DNA from: Brevundimonas naejangsanensis DSM 23858
GTDB taxonomy: Bacteria; Pseudomonadota; Alphaproteobacteria; Caulobacterales; Caulobacteraceae
NCBI RefSeq assembly: GCF_000421705.1
Contig: NZ_ATXN01000002.1
Span: forward strand, 496,001-560,000
Direction: 5' to 3'
DNA: 64,000 bases
In this document: positions 51,977 through 60,945 of the stretch, in pieces
Position numbering within the stretch: position 1 is the stretch's first letter
How the letters are laid out: every line of letters begins with the position of its first letter
Notes under the pieces: generated by a model
What the model saw: the letters and a program-made list of their open reading frames with translations, nothing else
Databases searched by the model: none
Told to the model about the DNA's origin: nothing
Position numbers and translations under genes: made by a program

Positions 51977-52178
51977 ATAGGATACTCCCCCTTGGATGCC
52001 GGACTCCCCGGCGCATGGACGCTAACGCCGCCGTTTCCGAAGAAGCAACGGAGTTTGCGTCAGTTCCACGACAATGGTTCGGCGGCGCTGCGCCCTTCTC
52101 CCCGACCTGCCGTCCCTCTTGCTAAGTCGCCTCCGGGGCCGCATGGCAGTCACGCCATCTTCCACGCGTGAGCCGCCC

Positions 52179-52769
52179 ATGTCCGTCGCCAAAACCCGTG
52201 TCGCCGTCCTGATCTCCGGGACCGGCTCGAACATGGTCAGCCTGATCGAGGCAGGACAGGCGCCGGATGCGTCATATGAAGTCGTGCTGGTGGTCTCCAA
52301 CATCGCGGACGCCGCCGGTCTGGACAAGGCGCGTGCGCTGGGGGTCGAGGCCGTCGCTGTCGAACACGCCGCCTTCGGCAAGGATAGAGAGGCGCACGAA
52401 CGCGCCGTGGACGCCCTCCTGCGCGAACATGGCGTCGAGGCCGTGGCCCTGGCCGGTTACATGCGCCTGCTGACGCCGTGGCTGGTGCGCGGGTGGGCGG
52501 GCCGGATGCTGAACATCCACCCGTCGCTGCTGCCGCTCTATCCCGGCCTGAACACCCACGCCCGCGCCATAGAAGCGGGGGACCATGAGGCGGGCTGCAC
52601 CGTTCATATCGTCACCGAAGGCGTCGATGAGGGCCCCGTCCTGGGCCAGGCGCGCGTGCCCATCCTGCCCGGCGACACGGCTGAAATTCTCTCCGAGCGG
52701 GTCAAGGCGGCGGAACATCAACTTTACCCCCGAATTCTGATGAATTTTCTGAACGCTCCGAAACCTTAA
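52179..52769 (+). CDS. purN: Phosphoribosylglycinamide formyltransferase
   Basis: Formyl-THF-dependent third step of purine synthesis. From ATG 52179 it has 196 residues: RVAVLISGTGSNMVSLIEA at the start, YMRLLTPWLVRGWAGRMLNIHPSLLPLYPGL carrying the catalytic asparagine and histidine, and HIVTEGVDEGPVLGQARVPI with the catalytic aspartate. Longer upstream readings are not conserved and are rejected. Confidence 0.96.
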   Translation: MSVAKTRVAVLISGTGSNMVSLIEAGQAPDASYEVVLVVSNIADAAGLDKARALGVEAVAVEHAAFGKDREAHERAVDALLREHGVEAVALAGYMRLLTPWLVRGWAGRMLNIHPSLLPLYPGLNTHARAIEAGDHEAGCTVHIVTEGVDEGPVLGQARVPILPGDTAEILSERVKAAEHQLYPRILMNFLNAPKP

Positions 52770-52878
52770 CGATTTTTAATGCGACAGCCGGTCGCAGGCG
52801 GGCGCAGTTTGCCGTCAAGCATGAATGCGCCGCCCTGACGGCGCAATCGCGCACGTCTGCACCACTGGGAAAGACCCG

Positions 52879-54936
52879 ATGATGAAAACCCGCCTGATGG
52901 GCGCCGCCGCCATGGCCCTCGCCCTCGCCTTCACGGCTCAACCGACCTTGGCCCAGCACGCCCACGCCTCGGCGGCGGCCTCCACCGCGCCCGAGATCAA
53001 GCCCTGGGGCTTCGACCTGGACGGCCGCGACCTGACGGTGAAGCCGGGCGACGACTTCAACGCCTACGCCAACGGCGTCTATCTGAAGAACACCGAGATT
53101 CCGTCCGACAAGGCCCGCTTCGGCCCGTTCGACGTCCTGTATGAGAATTCACAGGCCCAGCTGCGCGCCATCATTGAGACCAGCGCCGCCAATCCGACCA
53201 ACGCCAACGCCCAGAAAGTCGGAGCCCTGTACGCCAGCTTCATGGACGAGGCCCGCGTCAACCAACTGGGCGCCCAGCCCCTGGCCGCCGATCTGGCCGC
53301 CATCCGCGCCGTGACGAACCATAGCGACATGGCCCGCCTGATGGGCGCCAGCCACGAAGGCTTCGGCGGCTCCCTGTTCGGCCTGGCGGTGTTTGAGGAC
53401 CTGCAGGATCCGAACATCAACTCGGCCTATCTGGGTCAGGGCGGGCTGGGGCTACCGGACCGCGATTATTATCTGAAGCCCGACTTCGCCTCGCAGCGCG
53501 AAGCCTATGTCGCCTATATCACGCGCGCCCTGACCGCCGCCGGTTGGGACCATCCGGCTCAGGCCGCCGCCGACATCCTGGCCTTCGAGACCAAGGTGGC
53601 CGAGAAGCACTGGACCACGGTCGAGCGTCGTCAGATCGACAAGATCTACAACCCGACCCCGACCGCGCAACTGGCGACCTTCGCACCGGGCTTCGACTGG
53701 GCCGCCTTCCTGCAGGCCTCCAAGGTCGAGAACGTCCCGACCCTGGTGCTGATGGAAAACACCGCCATCCCCGGCATCGCCCAGGTGTTCGCTGATGCCC
53801 CGATCGAGACGCTGAAAGCCTGGCAGGCCTTCCAGACCATCGATCAGGCCAGCCCCTATCTGTCCGACGCCTTCGTCGACTCGCGCTTCGAGTTCCGCGG
53901 CAAGACCCTGCGCGGCCAGCCCGAGAACCGTCCGCGCTGGAACCGCGGCGTGGTTCTGGTCGACGGCCAGCTGGGCGAGGTGCTGGGCCAGGAATACGTC
54001 CGCCTGCACTTCCCGGCTTCGTCCAAGACGCAGATGGAGACGCTGGTCGCCAACCTCAGCGCCGCCATGACCGAGCGCCTGAAGGCCCTGGACTGGATGA
54101 GCGAGGCCACGCGCGAGCAGGCCCTGCTGAAGATGTCCAAGTTCGGCGTGAAGATCGGCTATCCTGAGAAGTGGCGCGACTATGATGGTCTGGAGCTGAA
54201 GGCCGATGACCTCTACGGCAACGTCGAGCGCGCCGCCGCCTTCGACTGGGCCTGGAACCGCGGCAAGATCGGCCAGCCGGTCGATCCGCTGGAGTGGGGC
54301 ATGACGCCCCAGACGGTGAACGCCTACTACAACCCGCCGCGCAACGAGATCGTCTTCCCCGCCGCCATTCTGCAGGCGCCCTTCTTCGACCCGAACGCCG
54401 ATCCGGCGGTCAACTACGGCGGCATCGGCGCCGTGATCGGTCACGAGATCACCCACGGCTTCGATGATCAGGGCCGCAAGACCGACGCCAACGGCGTGCT
54501 GCGCGACTGGTGGACGCCTGAGGACGCCGCCCGCTTCGAAGAGCGCGCCAAGACGCTCGGCGCCATCTACGCCGCCGAAGAGCCGGTGCCGGGGATGCAC
54601 ATCAACGGCGACCTGACGATGGGCGAAAACATCGCCGATCTGGGCGGGCTGCTGATGGCGCTGGACGCCTATAAGCGCAGCCTGAACGGTCAACCGGCCC
54701 CGGTGATCGACGGCCTGACCGGCGAACAGCGCGTCTTCCTGGGCTGGGCCCAGGTGTGGCGCGAGAAGTCGCGTGACGAGGCTCTGAAAGAGCAGCTGAC
54801 CACCGACCCGCACTCGCCCGGCATGGCGCGCGCCGCCACCCCGCCACGCAACATCGACGCCTGGTACGCCGCCTTCGACGTCACCCCGGATCAGGCGGAA
54901 TACATCGCCCCTGAGAAGCGCGCCCGCATCTGGTAA
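52879..54936 (+). CDS. Exported M13-family metallopeptidase (PepO/neprilysin-like)
   Basis: 685 residues from ATG 52879 (or 52882, one codon later). A signal peptide ends at about residue 26. The zinc motif HEITH is at 522-526 in IGHEITHGFDDQG, with the third ligand in GENIADLGGLLMALDAY near 585 and the substrate-binding NAYYNPPRNEIVFPAAILQ near 485. Probably a periplasmic oligopeptidase. It follows purN by 109 bp and is closed by a bidirectional terminator. Confidence 0.95.
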   Translation: MMKTRLMGAAAMALALAFTAQPTLAQHAHASAAASTAPEIKPWGFDLDGRDLTVKPGDDFNAYANGVYLKNTEIPSDKARFGPFDVLYENSQAQLRAIIETSAANPTNANAQKVGALYASFMDEARVNQLGAQPLAADLAAIRAVTNHSDMARLMGASHEGFGGSLFGLAVFEDLQDPNINSAYLGQGGLGLPDRDYYLKPDFASQREAYVAYITRALTAAGWDHPAQAAADILAFETKVAEKHWTTVERRQIDKIYNPTPTAQLATFAPGFDWAAFLQASKVENVPTLVLMENTAIPGIAQVFADAPIETLKAWQAFQTIDQASPYLSDAFVDSRFEFRGKTLRGQPENRPRWNRGVVLVDGQLGEVLGQEYVRLHFPASSKTQMETLVANLSAAMTERLKALDWMSEATREQALLKMSKFGVKIGYPEKWRDYDGLELKADDLYGNVERAAAFDWAWNRGKIGQPVDPLEWGMTPQTVNAYYNPPRNEIVFPAAILQAPFFDPNADPAVNYGGIGAVIGHEITHGFDDQGRKTDANGVLRDWWTPEDAARFEERAKTLGAIYAAEEPVPGMHINGDLTMGENIADLGGLLMALDAYKRSLNGQPAPVIDGLTGEQRVFLGWAQVWREKSRDEALKEQLTTDPHSPGMARAATPPRNIDAWYAAFDVTPDQAEYIAPEKRARIW

Positions 54937-54964
54937 GCGGCGCGTCCGGCGACGGACAAAAGGA

Positions 54965-54994
54965 AAGGGCGTCGGCTTCGCGGCCGACGCCCTT
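54965..54994. terminator. Bidirectional terminator between M13 peptidase and glycine-zipper lipoprotein genes
   Basis: AAGGGCGTCGGC (54965-54976) pairs with GCCGACGCCCTT (54983-54994) with loop TTCGCG. T-rich sequence follows on both strands. Confidence 0.85.
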
Positions 54995-55017
54995 ATTCTT
55001 ATCGCGCGGCGAAAGCC

Positions 55018-55230
55018 TTACTCGTGCGGCTTTTTCGGCGTGGTGGCGGCGCCGCCGATGGCGCCGATGGCCGCGCCGGCGACCGTCGCGCCGGTATTGC
55101 CGCCGATCGCCTGACCGGCGACCGCGCCGCCCAGGGCGCCCGTGGCGGCGCGTTGTTCCGTGGTGGTGCCGCACGCGGCCAGCAGGGCCGTCAGGCCCAG
55201 CACCGGGGCAAGCTTCAGCATCGTCTTCAT
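55018..55230 (-). CDS. Small glycine-zipper lipoprotein
   Basis: 70 residues from ATG 55230 (AAGGA eight bases ahead; ATG 55239 is an alternative). A lipoprotein signal ends in LLAAC, followed by a glycine zipper (GALGGAVAGQAIGGN and GAAIGAIGGAA) and a short charged end. Related entericidin/osmotically induced lipoproteins are common in Caulobacterales; function unknown. Lipid attachment at the cysteine and outer-membrane or periplasmic location are predicted. Confidence 0.8.
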   Translation of the reverse strand: MKTMLKLAPVLGLTALLAACGTTTEQRAATGALGGAVAGQAIGGNTGATVAGAAIGAIGGAATTPKKPHE

Positions 55231-55416
55231 GGCGGTCATCCTTGTTCTTCTTCGAGAGGGACGGCGTGACCGTAAAAACGAAACGGCCCGCCCCCGGTTC
55301 CGGGAGCAGGCCGAATTGTCACAAGCCGCGTCGGGTCGAAAAGGCGGAGCCTTTTGACCGCGGCTTACAAAAAGCTTCCCGAAGGGTCGACGATCGCGGC
55401 CCCTCAGAAAAGCCCC

Positions 55417-55836
55417 TTAGCCGACGATGTCGGCGTCCGTGAAGAACTGCTCGATCTCGATCTTGGCGTTGTCCAGCGAGTCCGAACCGTGGACCGAGTT
55501 CTCGCCGATCGACAGGGCGAACAGCTTGCGGATGGTGCCTTCGGCGGCGTCGTTCGGGTTGGTGGCGCCCATGACTTCGCGATACTTGGCGACGGCGTTG
55601 TCGCCTTCCAGCACCTGGACGACGACCGGCTCGGCGATCATCTGCGACACCAGTTCGCCGTAGAAGGGACGCTCGGCGTGCACTTCGTAGAACTTCTTGG
55701 CTTGGGCTTCGGTCAGCTTGACGCGGCGCTGGCCGACGATGCGCAGGCCGGCGCCTTCGATGACGGCGTTGATGGCGCCCGTCAGGTTGCGGCGGGTGGC
55801 GTCCGGCTTGATGATCGAGAACGTACGTTCGGTCAT
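55417..55836 (-). CDS. ndk: Nucleoside diphosphate kinase
   Basis: Balances NTP and dNTP pools by phosphotransfer via a phosphohistidine. 139 residues: [20 protein letters not shown] at the start, [35 protein letters not shown] and the active-site histidine in [20 protein letters not shown] near residue 117. Start ATG 55836. A promoter fitting the Caulobacter consensus lies at 55875-55903. Confidence 0.98.
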   Translation of the reverse strand: MTERTFSIIKPDATRRNLTGAINAVIEGAGLRIVGQRRVKLTEAQAKKFYEVHAERPFYGELVSQMIAEPVVVQVLEGDNAVAKYREVMGATNPNDAAEGTIRKLFALSIGENSVHGSDSLDNAKIEIEQFFTDADIVG

Positions 55837-55874
55837 GGGAGTGACTTCTTGTTTGGGAGTTTGAGGGTCGGCGG

Positions 55875-55903
55875 CTTATAGCGAGCGCCGCACATCTTTC
55901 CAA
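55875..55903 (-). promoter_or_regulatory. Promoter of ndk
   Basis: On the minus strand TTGGAAA (55903-55897) and GCTATAAG (55882-55875) are 14 bp apart, close to the Caulobacter TTGaCgS-n(10-14)-GCTANAWC consensus. The predicted leader is about 30 nt. Confidence 0.7.
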
Positions 55904-55939
55904 TATCCCCGCGCGTAAGCCTTTTTCTTTCCGGTTCCC

Positions 55940-57826
55940 ATGCTGCAGATCAAAAACCTGACCTACAACGCCTGGGGCCGCGAGTTCCTGGACGACGCCT
56001 CCGTCAGCCTTCCGCCGGGCTCCAAGGTCGGGCTCGTCGGCCGCAACGGCATCGGCAAATCGACCCTGTTCAAGCTGATCCTGGGCGAGCTGGCCGCCAA
56101 CGGCGACGAAATCTCCCTGCCCAAGACCGCCCGCATCGGCTCGGTCGATCAGGAACACCCCGCAACGCCCGTCAGCGTGCTGGACACCATCCTTGAGGCC
56201 GACGTCGAGCGCCACGACCTGTTGACCCGGCTGGAAACCGCCGAGCCCGAGGATATGGGCGAAATCTGGGGCCGTCTGATCGAGATCGACGCCGACAGCG
56301 CCCCCGCCCGCGCCTCGGAAATCCTGGCCGGTCTCGGTTTCAGCCATGACGACATCCTGCGCCCGATGGCCGAGTTCTCGGGCGGGTGGCGGATGCGCGT
56401 CGCCCTGGCCGCCGCCCTGTTCGCCGAGCCGGACATGCTGCTGCTGGACGAACCGACCAACTACCTCGATCTGGAAGGCGCCCTGTGGCTAGAGCAGCGG
56501 CTGAAGCGTTATCCGCACACGGCCCTGATCATCAGCCACGACCGCGAACTGCTGAACGGCGTCTGCACCCACATCCTGCAACTGTCGAACCGCAAGTTGG
56601 ACCTCTACACCGGCAACTACGACACCTTCGAAAAGACGCGGGCCGAAAAGCTGCGCCTGATGGAGGCCAACAAGTCCAAGCAGGACGCCGAACGCGCCCA
56701 CCTGCAGAAGTTCATCGACCGCTTCAAGGCCAAGGCGTCCAAGGCCACCCAGGCCCAGTCGCGCGTCAAGCGGCTGGAGAAGATGCAGCGCATCGAACTG
56801 CCGCCCGAAGAGCGCGTCGCCCCCTTCACCCTGCCTTCGCCCGAACGCCCCCTGCCCCCGCCGCTGATCCGGCTGGAGAAGGCCAACGTCGGCTATGAGC
56901 CGGGCAGGCCGATCCTGAAGAACCTGAACCTGCGGATGGACCTGGACGACCGCATCGGCCTGCTGGGCGTCAACGGGGCCGGCAAGTCGACCTTCGCCAA
57001 GCTGATCGCCAAGGCCCTGACCATCGAGACGGGCGAGTTCCACCGCGACGGCAAGATGCGCGTGGGCTGGTTCCACCAGCACCAGATCGAGGCGATGGAC
57101 CCGACCGACACGCCGTTGGAGATCATCCGCCGCGCCATGCCGGACGCCTCGGAAAGCAGCCGCCGCAGCCGTCTGGCCCAGTTCGGCCTGCCGTTCGAGA
57201 AGCAGGAAACCACCGTCGGCGCCCTGTCCGGCGGCGAGCGCGCGCGCCTGCTGCTGAACCTGGTGGCGATGGATGCGCCGCACATCCTGATCCTCGACGA
57301 ACCGACCAACCACCTGGACATCGACAGCCGCCGCGCCCTGCTGGACGCGCTGAACGAATATACCGGCGCGGTCATCCTGATCACCCACGACCGCTCGCTG
57401 ATGGAGCTGGTGGCCGACCGCCTGTGGCTGGCCGCCGACGGCTCGGTGAAACCGTTCGACGGCGACATGGACGACTATCAGAAGTTCGTCCTCGACCGCG
57501 CCAAACAGGCCGGCATGAAGCCCAGCCAGGTCAAGCATGAGGAGGTCGCCGCCGAGGCGCCCGCCCCCGTCGCCGCGCCCAAGGCCGAGAAGAAGAAAGG
57601 CCCCTCGCCCTCGACACTGCGTCACGCCGTGAAGAAGGCCGAGGACCGGATGGCGCAACTGACCGCCGACCTGGCGCGTCTGGACGACGACCTGGCCAAC
57701 GCCGCCGTCAACGATCCGAAGAAGCTTGAAGGCCTGACCCGCTCGCGCGCCAAGACCCAGGCCGACCTGGATCAGGCCGAAGCTGACTGGATCGCCGCCG
57801 AGGAAGCCCTGGCCGAGGTGTCGTGA
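55940..57826 (+). CDS. ABC-F family ATPase
   Basis: Soluble tandem ATPase that acts on the ribosome. In 628 residues: ABC1 with Walker A VGRNGIGKST near 34, signature FSGGWRMR near 148 and Walker B LLLDEPTN; a linker arm (about 235-290) rich in Lys/Arg; ABC2 with GVNGAGKST near 345, LSGGERARLLL and ILILDEPTNHLD; and a C-terminal coiled coil from about 550. The layout is like Uup/YheS types. There are no membrane segments, so it is not a transporter. Start ATG 55940. Confidence 0.93.
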   Translation: MLQIKNLTYNAWGREFLDDASVSLPPGSKVGLVGRNGIGKSTLFKLILGELAANGDEISLPKTARIGSVDQEHPATPVSVLDTILEADVERHDLLTRLETAEPEDMGEIWGRLIEIDADSAPARASEILAGLGFSHDDILRPMAEFSGGWRMRVALAAALFAEPDMLLLDEPTNYLDLEGALWLEQRLKRYPHTALIISHDRELLNGVCTHILQLSNRKLDLYTGNYDTFEKTRAEKLRLMEANKSKQDAERAHLQKFIDRFKAKASKATQAQSRVKRLEKMQRIELPPEERVAPFTLPSPERPLPPPLIRLEKANVGYEPGRPILKNLNLRMDLDDRIGLLGVNGAGKSTFAKLIAKALTIETGEFHRDGKMRVGWFHQHQIEAMDPTDTPLEIIRRAMPDASESSRRSRLAQFGLPFEKQETTVGALSGGERARLLLNLVAMDAPHILILDEPTNHLDIDSRRALLDALNEYTGAVILITHDRSLMELVADRLWLAADGSVKPFDGDMDDYQKFVLDRAKQAGMKPSQVKHEEVAAEAPAPVAAPKAEKKKGPSPSTLRHAVKKAEDRMAQLTADLARLDDDLANAAVNDPKKLEGLTRSRAKTQADLDQAEADWIAAEEALAEVS

Positions 57827-58071
57827 TGAGCAAGGCCCCGCCGCCCCTGTTGACCAAGGACGAAATGCAGGAGGCGGCCGCCCGCCTGCAAACCTATCTG
57901 CGCGACGAGCTGGAGGTCGAGGTCGGCCGCCTGCCCGCCGAAATGCTGGTCGAGTTCATCGGCCGGGACATCGGCCGCCTGTTCTACAACCGCGGCCTGC
58001 GCGATGCCGAAACCGTGGTGCGCCAGAAGGTAGAGGACGTCGCCGACGCCCTCTACGGCCTGGAGCGATAG
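57826..58071 (+). CDS. DUF2164 family protein
   Basis: 81 residues from ATG 57826, which overlaps the ABC-F stop (TGATG). Family motifs: LQTYLRDELEVEVGRLPAEMLVEFI and GRLFYNRGLRDAETVVRQKVEDV. DUF2164 proteins are small, helical and uncharacterised. Coupling to the ABC-F gene suggests co-expression only. Confidence 0.85.
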   Translation: MSKAPPPLLTKDEMQEAAARLQTYLRDELEVEVGRLPAEMLVEFIGRDIGRLFYNRGLRDAETVVRQKVEDVADALYGLER

Positions 58072-58133
58072 TCCCGCCGCCCTGTTCCCGCTCCCCCCGG
58101 CAGACGCCGAGATGAGGGAATATTCTAAGGACC

Positions 58134-58439
58134 TCAGCCGCAGCTGACGCGGGTCACGATTTCCGTCTTGTCGTCATAGGTGAAGGTCACGCGGTTCTCG
58201 CGATAGTCCATCGTCGCCGCGCAACTGCTGCACAGGACGCGGAAAATACGCCCGCGCGGCGCATCGGCCGGAATGGTCGAGCGATTGCGGCCGACATACT
58301 CCTGATAGTCGCTGGCCTTGCAGGCCATCGGTGTTGCCTCGCCGCCCGGCGCGGTCGTCGCCCCGCCCCCCTGCGTCGGCGCGCAGGCCGCCAGCGCCAG
58401 GAAACCTGCGGCGGCGGTCAGCGTCAGAAATGACTTCAT
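58134..58439 (-). CDS. I78-like inhibitor-family lipoprotein with CSSC motif (second of a tandem pair)
   Basis: 101 residues from ATG 58439 (GGGA seven bases ahead). The lipoprotein signal ends ALAAC. The mature domain follows the peptidase-inhibitor I78 pattern: ACKASDYQEYVGRNRSTIP, then TMDYRENRVTFTYDD and IVTRVSCG. Unlike typical I78 proteins it has an extra CSSC immediately before TMDY. It lies 17 bp after its upstream paralogue. Serine-protease inhibition is the family expectation; the role of the extra cysteines is unknown. Confidence 0.78.
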   Translation of the reverse strand: MKSFLTLTAAAGFLALAACAPTQGGGATTAPGGEATPMACKASDYQEYVGRNRSTIPADAPRGRIFRVLCSSCAATMDYRENRVTFTYDDKTEIVTRVSCG

Positions 58440-58456
58440 AACGTCGTCCCTCATGA

Positions 58457-58843
58457 TCATCCGCAGCGGACCTGTTCGATCAGGCCCGTGCGCTGGTTGT
58501 AGAAGATGTTGAGCCGATAGGGCGAATAGTCCTCGGTGATCGGGCAGGTTGTACAGGCGACCCGACGGTTGACCACATCCACCGGAACGGGGATCTCAGT
58601 GCGAGGTTTCCCGATCAGCCACTGAAACTCATCCGCCTTGCACATGGCCTGGCCCGAAGCGTTGCGCACGCCCGGTTCAGACAGATAAGGGCGCTCGGTA
58701 GGCGATACGGGCGCAGCGGGCGTGGCCGGCGGATAGTTCGGATGGGCGGCCGTTCGAGTCGGGGTCGTGGTGTTCGTGGGCGGCGAGGCGCAGGCCGCGA
58801 CAGCCAATGCGCCTGCAACGGCGATCAGGCCGCCTTTTCCCAA
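58457..58843 (-). CDS. I78-like inhibitor-family lipoprotein with CTTC motif (first of a tandem pair)
   Basis: About 128 residues if started at TTG 58843, which gives a compact lipoprotein signal ending AVAAC and has GGAAG about seven bases ahead; TTG 58867 is another option. After a Pro/Thr-rich spacer the domain reads MCKADEFQWLIGKPRTEIP, CTTC, EDYSPYRLNIFYN and LIEQVRCG, alignable with the downstream gene. The start lies inside the 3' end of holC. Start and exact length are uncertain; the family call is by pattern. Confidence 0.7.
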   Translation of the reverse strand: MGKGGLIAVAGALAVAACASPPTNTTTPTRTAAHPNYPPATPAAPVSPTERPYLSEPGVRNASGQAMCKADEFQWLIGKPRTEIPVPVDVVNRRVACTTCPITEDYSPYRLNIFYNQRTGLIEQVRCG

Positions 58844-59286
58844 CGCCCTTCTTCCGATTGTTTCCAATAGGCCAGGTCGGCGCCGTCCGCCTTCAGCGTC
58901 CGCCAGCGCCCGCGCGCATGGTTCAGCGCCTGCTCGTCCCGACCGTCGAAGATGATGAAGCAACGTGCGAACTCCTGCGTGGCCCCAAGCTCTGAATCAT
59001 CGACGATGAACAGCGCCTGAGCGCCGTTCAGATTCTCGCCCGATTCGGACAGAAGCACAGGCTGGCGCGCGGCGTGATCGCCGTCGGCTCGTCCGTGAGG
59101 CAGGAAGCTGTTGTCGCGATAGGTCCATAACAGCTCGTCGATGTCGTCGAGCCGATGCGAGGTCGCGCCCCGGATCAGGGCGCGCCAGCCCCGCTGAAGC
59201 GTGCGCTCCAGCAGGGTCGGCAGCACCTGGTCCAGCGTCGACCGCTCCAGATGGTAGAACCAGATTTCCGGCTTGGCGTCAGACAC
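58825..59286 (-). CDS. holC: DNA polymerase III chi subunit
   Basis: Links the clamp loader to SSB. The 153-residue protein matches chi: IWFYHLERSTLDQVLPTLLERTLQRGWRALIR at the start, LDDIDELLWTYRDNSFLPHGRADGDHA, QPVLLSESGENLNGAQALFIVDD and FDGRDEQALNHARGRWRTLK. The GTG start at 59286 has GGAAGG about nine bases ahead. It follows pepA by 25 bp, an order common in proteobacteria. Confidence 0.93.
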   Translation of the reverse strand: MSDAKPEIWFYHLERSTLDQVLPTLLERTLQRGWRALIRGATSHRLDDIDELLWTYRDNSFLPHGRADGDHAARQPVLLSESGENLNGAQALFIVDDSELGATQEFARCFIIFDGRDEQALNHARGRWRTLKADGADLAYWKQSEEGRWEKAA

Positions 59287-59311
59287 CCGGCCCTACCTTC
59301 CTGAACAGGGA

Positions 59312-60787
59312 TCAGCCTTCGTAGTGGTCGGCGACCATGCGGTCCAGCAGACGCACGCCATAGCCGACGGCGCCGTCCGGCACGGTCGGGTTCTTGGAGT
59401 CTTTCACCCAAGCGGTCGAGGCGATGTCGATGTGCGCCCACGGCACGCCGTTGGTGAAGCGTTGCAGGAACAGGGCGGCGGTGATCGAACCGCCGGCGCG
59501 GCCGTTGCCCATGTTCTTCACATCGGCGATCGGGCTGTCGATGTGGCGGTCGTATTCGGCCGGGATCGGCATGCGCCAGGACTTCTCGCCCACCTTCGGG
59601 CCAGCATCGGCGATGTTGGCGGCCAGTTCGTCGCTGTTGGTGAAGACGCCCGCATATTCCAGGCCCAGCGAGATGATGATGGCGCCGGTCAGGGTGGCCA
59701 GGTCGATCATGAACTTCGGCTTGAAGCGGTCCTGCGTGTACCAAAGGGCGTCGGCCAGAACGAGGCGGCCCTCGGCGTCGGTGTTCAGCACTTCGATGGT
59801 CTGGCCCGACATGGAGGTGACCACGTCGCCCGGACGCTGGGCGTTTCCGTCCGGCATGTTCTCGACCAGACCCAGAACGCCAACGACGTTCACCTTGGCC
59901 TTGCGGCCCGCCAGGGCGTGCATCAGGCCGGCCACGGCGGCGGCGCCGCCCATGTCCCACTTCATCTCTTCCATGCCGTCGGCGGGCTTCAGGCTGATGC
60001 CGCCGGTGTCGAAGCAGACGCCCTTGCCGACGAAGGCGATGGGGGCCTCGCCGTCCTTGCCGCCGTTCCACTGAATGACGGCCAGCTGGCTTTCACGCAC
60101 CGAGCCCTGGCCGACGCCGAGCAGCGAGCCCATGCCGAGCTTCTCCATCTCGGCCTCGCCCAGGATTTCGACCTTGGCGCCCAGAGCCTCCAGCTCCTTC
60201 ACGCGGCGCGCGAACTCGGCCGGGTACAGGATGTTGGCGGGCTCCGACACCAGATCGCGCGAGAACAGCACGGCGTCGGCCACGGCCGACAGCGGGCCGA
60301 AGGCGGCCTCGGCGGCCTTCACGTCCGAGGTGACCACGCGCACCGTCGTCACCGACGGAATCTTATCGGCCTTCTGCTTGGTCAGGTATTTGGCGAAGCG
60401 ATAGGCGGCCAGGCGAACGGCGAAACCGGCGCGGGCGGCCAGTTCGGGCGACAGGTGCGACACGTCGATGGTCAGGACTTCGGCGCCCGACAGCTTGGTC
60501 GCCTGATAGGCGGCGGCAGCGGCGGTTTCGACCGCCAGATCATCCTGCTTGTCCTGCGCGCCCGCGCCGACCAGCAGGACGGCGTTCGCGTCGATCCCGG
60601 CCGGGGCCGCAACGTTCAGGCTGCTGTTGGACGCGCCATTGAAGCGGCTGTTCTTCATCGCCTTGGTCAAGGCGCCCGAGGACGCCTGATCCAGCGCCGC
60701 GCCGGCGCCTGCGAGGGCTCGTCCTTCATTCACCAGCACGGCGAGAATTTCTGCGGCGCCGGTCGAAGCGACGAATTCGATTTTCAT
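59312..60787 (-). CDS. pepA: Leucyl aminopeptidase (cytosol aminopeptidase, M17)
   Basis: Manganese/zinc aminopeptidase that trims N-terminal residues from peptides. The 491-residue protein has an N-terminal macro-like domain and a C-terminal catalytic domain with VGKGVCFDTGGISLKP near 254, EMKWDMGGAAAVAGLMHAL near 275 and the signature NTDAEGRLVLADAL near 335. Start ATG 60787. Divergent from lptF, as in many proteobacteria. Confidence 0.97.
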   Translation of the reverse strand: MKIEFVASTGAAEILAVLVNEGRALAGAGAALDQASSGALTKAMKNSRFNGASNSSLNVAAPAGIDANAVLLVGAGAQDKQDDLAVETAAAAAYQATKLSGAEVLTIDVSHLSPELAARAGFAVRLAAYRFAKYLTKQKADKIPSVTTVRVVTSDVKAAEAAFGPLSAVADAVLFSRDLVSEPANILYPAEFARRVKELEALGAKVEILGEAEMEKLGMGSLLGVGQGSVRESQLAVIQWNGGKDGEAPIAFVGKGVCFDTGGISLKPADGMEEMKWDMGGAAAVAGLMHALAGRKAKVNVVGVLGLVENMPDGNAQRPGDVVTSMSGQTIEVLNTDAEGRLVLADALWYTQDRFKPKFMIDLATLTGAIIISLGLEYAGVFTNSDELAANIADAGPKVGEKSWRMPIPAEYDRHIDSPIADVKNMGNGRAGGSITAALFLQRFTNGVPWAHIDIASTAWVKDSKNPTVPDGAVGYGVRLLDRMVADHYEG

Positions 60788-60945
60788 GAAACTGACTCCA
60801 GACCGGAAAAACCTGTCCCGATCACGCTTGAATTTGCCATGGTCGCGGCGACGGTTTCGTCGGGGCGGCCGGATGTGTATTACATGGCTCGCATCGCCCT
60901 GGGCTGCAACACGTTCGCAGCCGATTATACGACCTTTCCGGCCTT

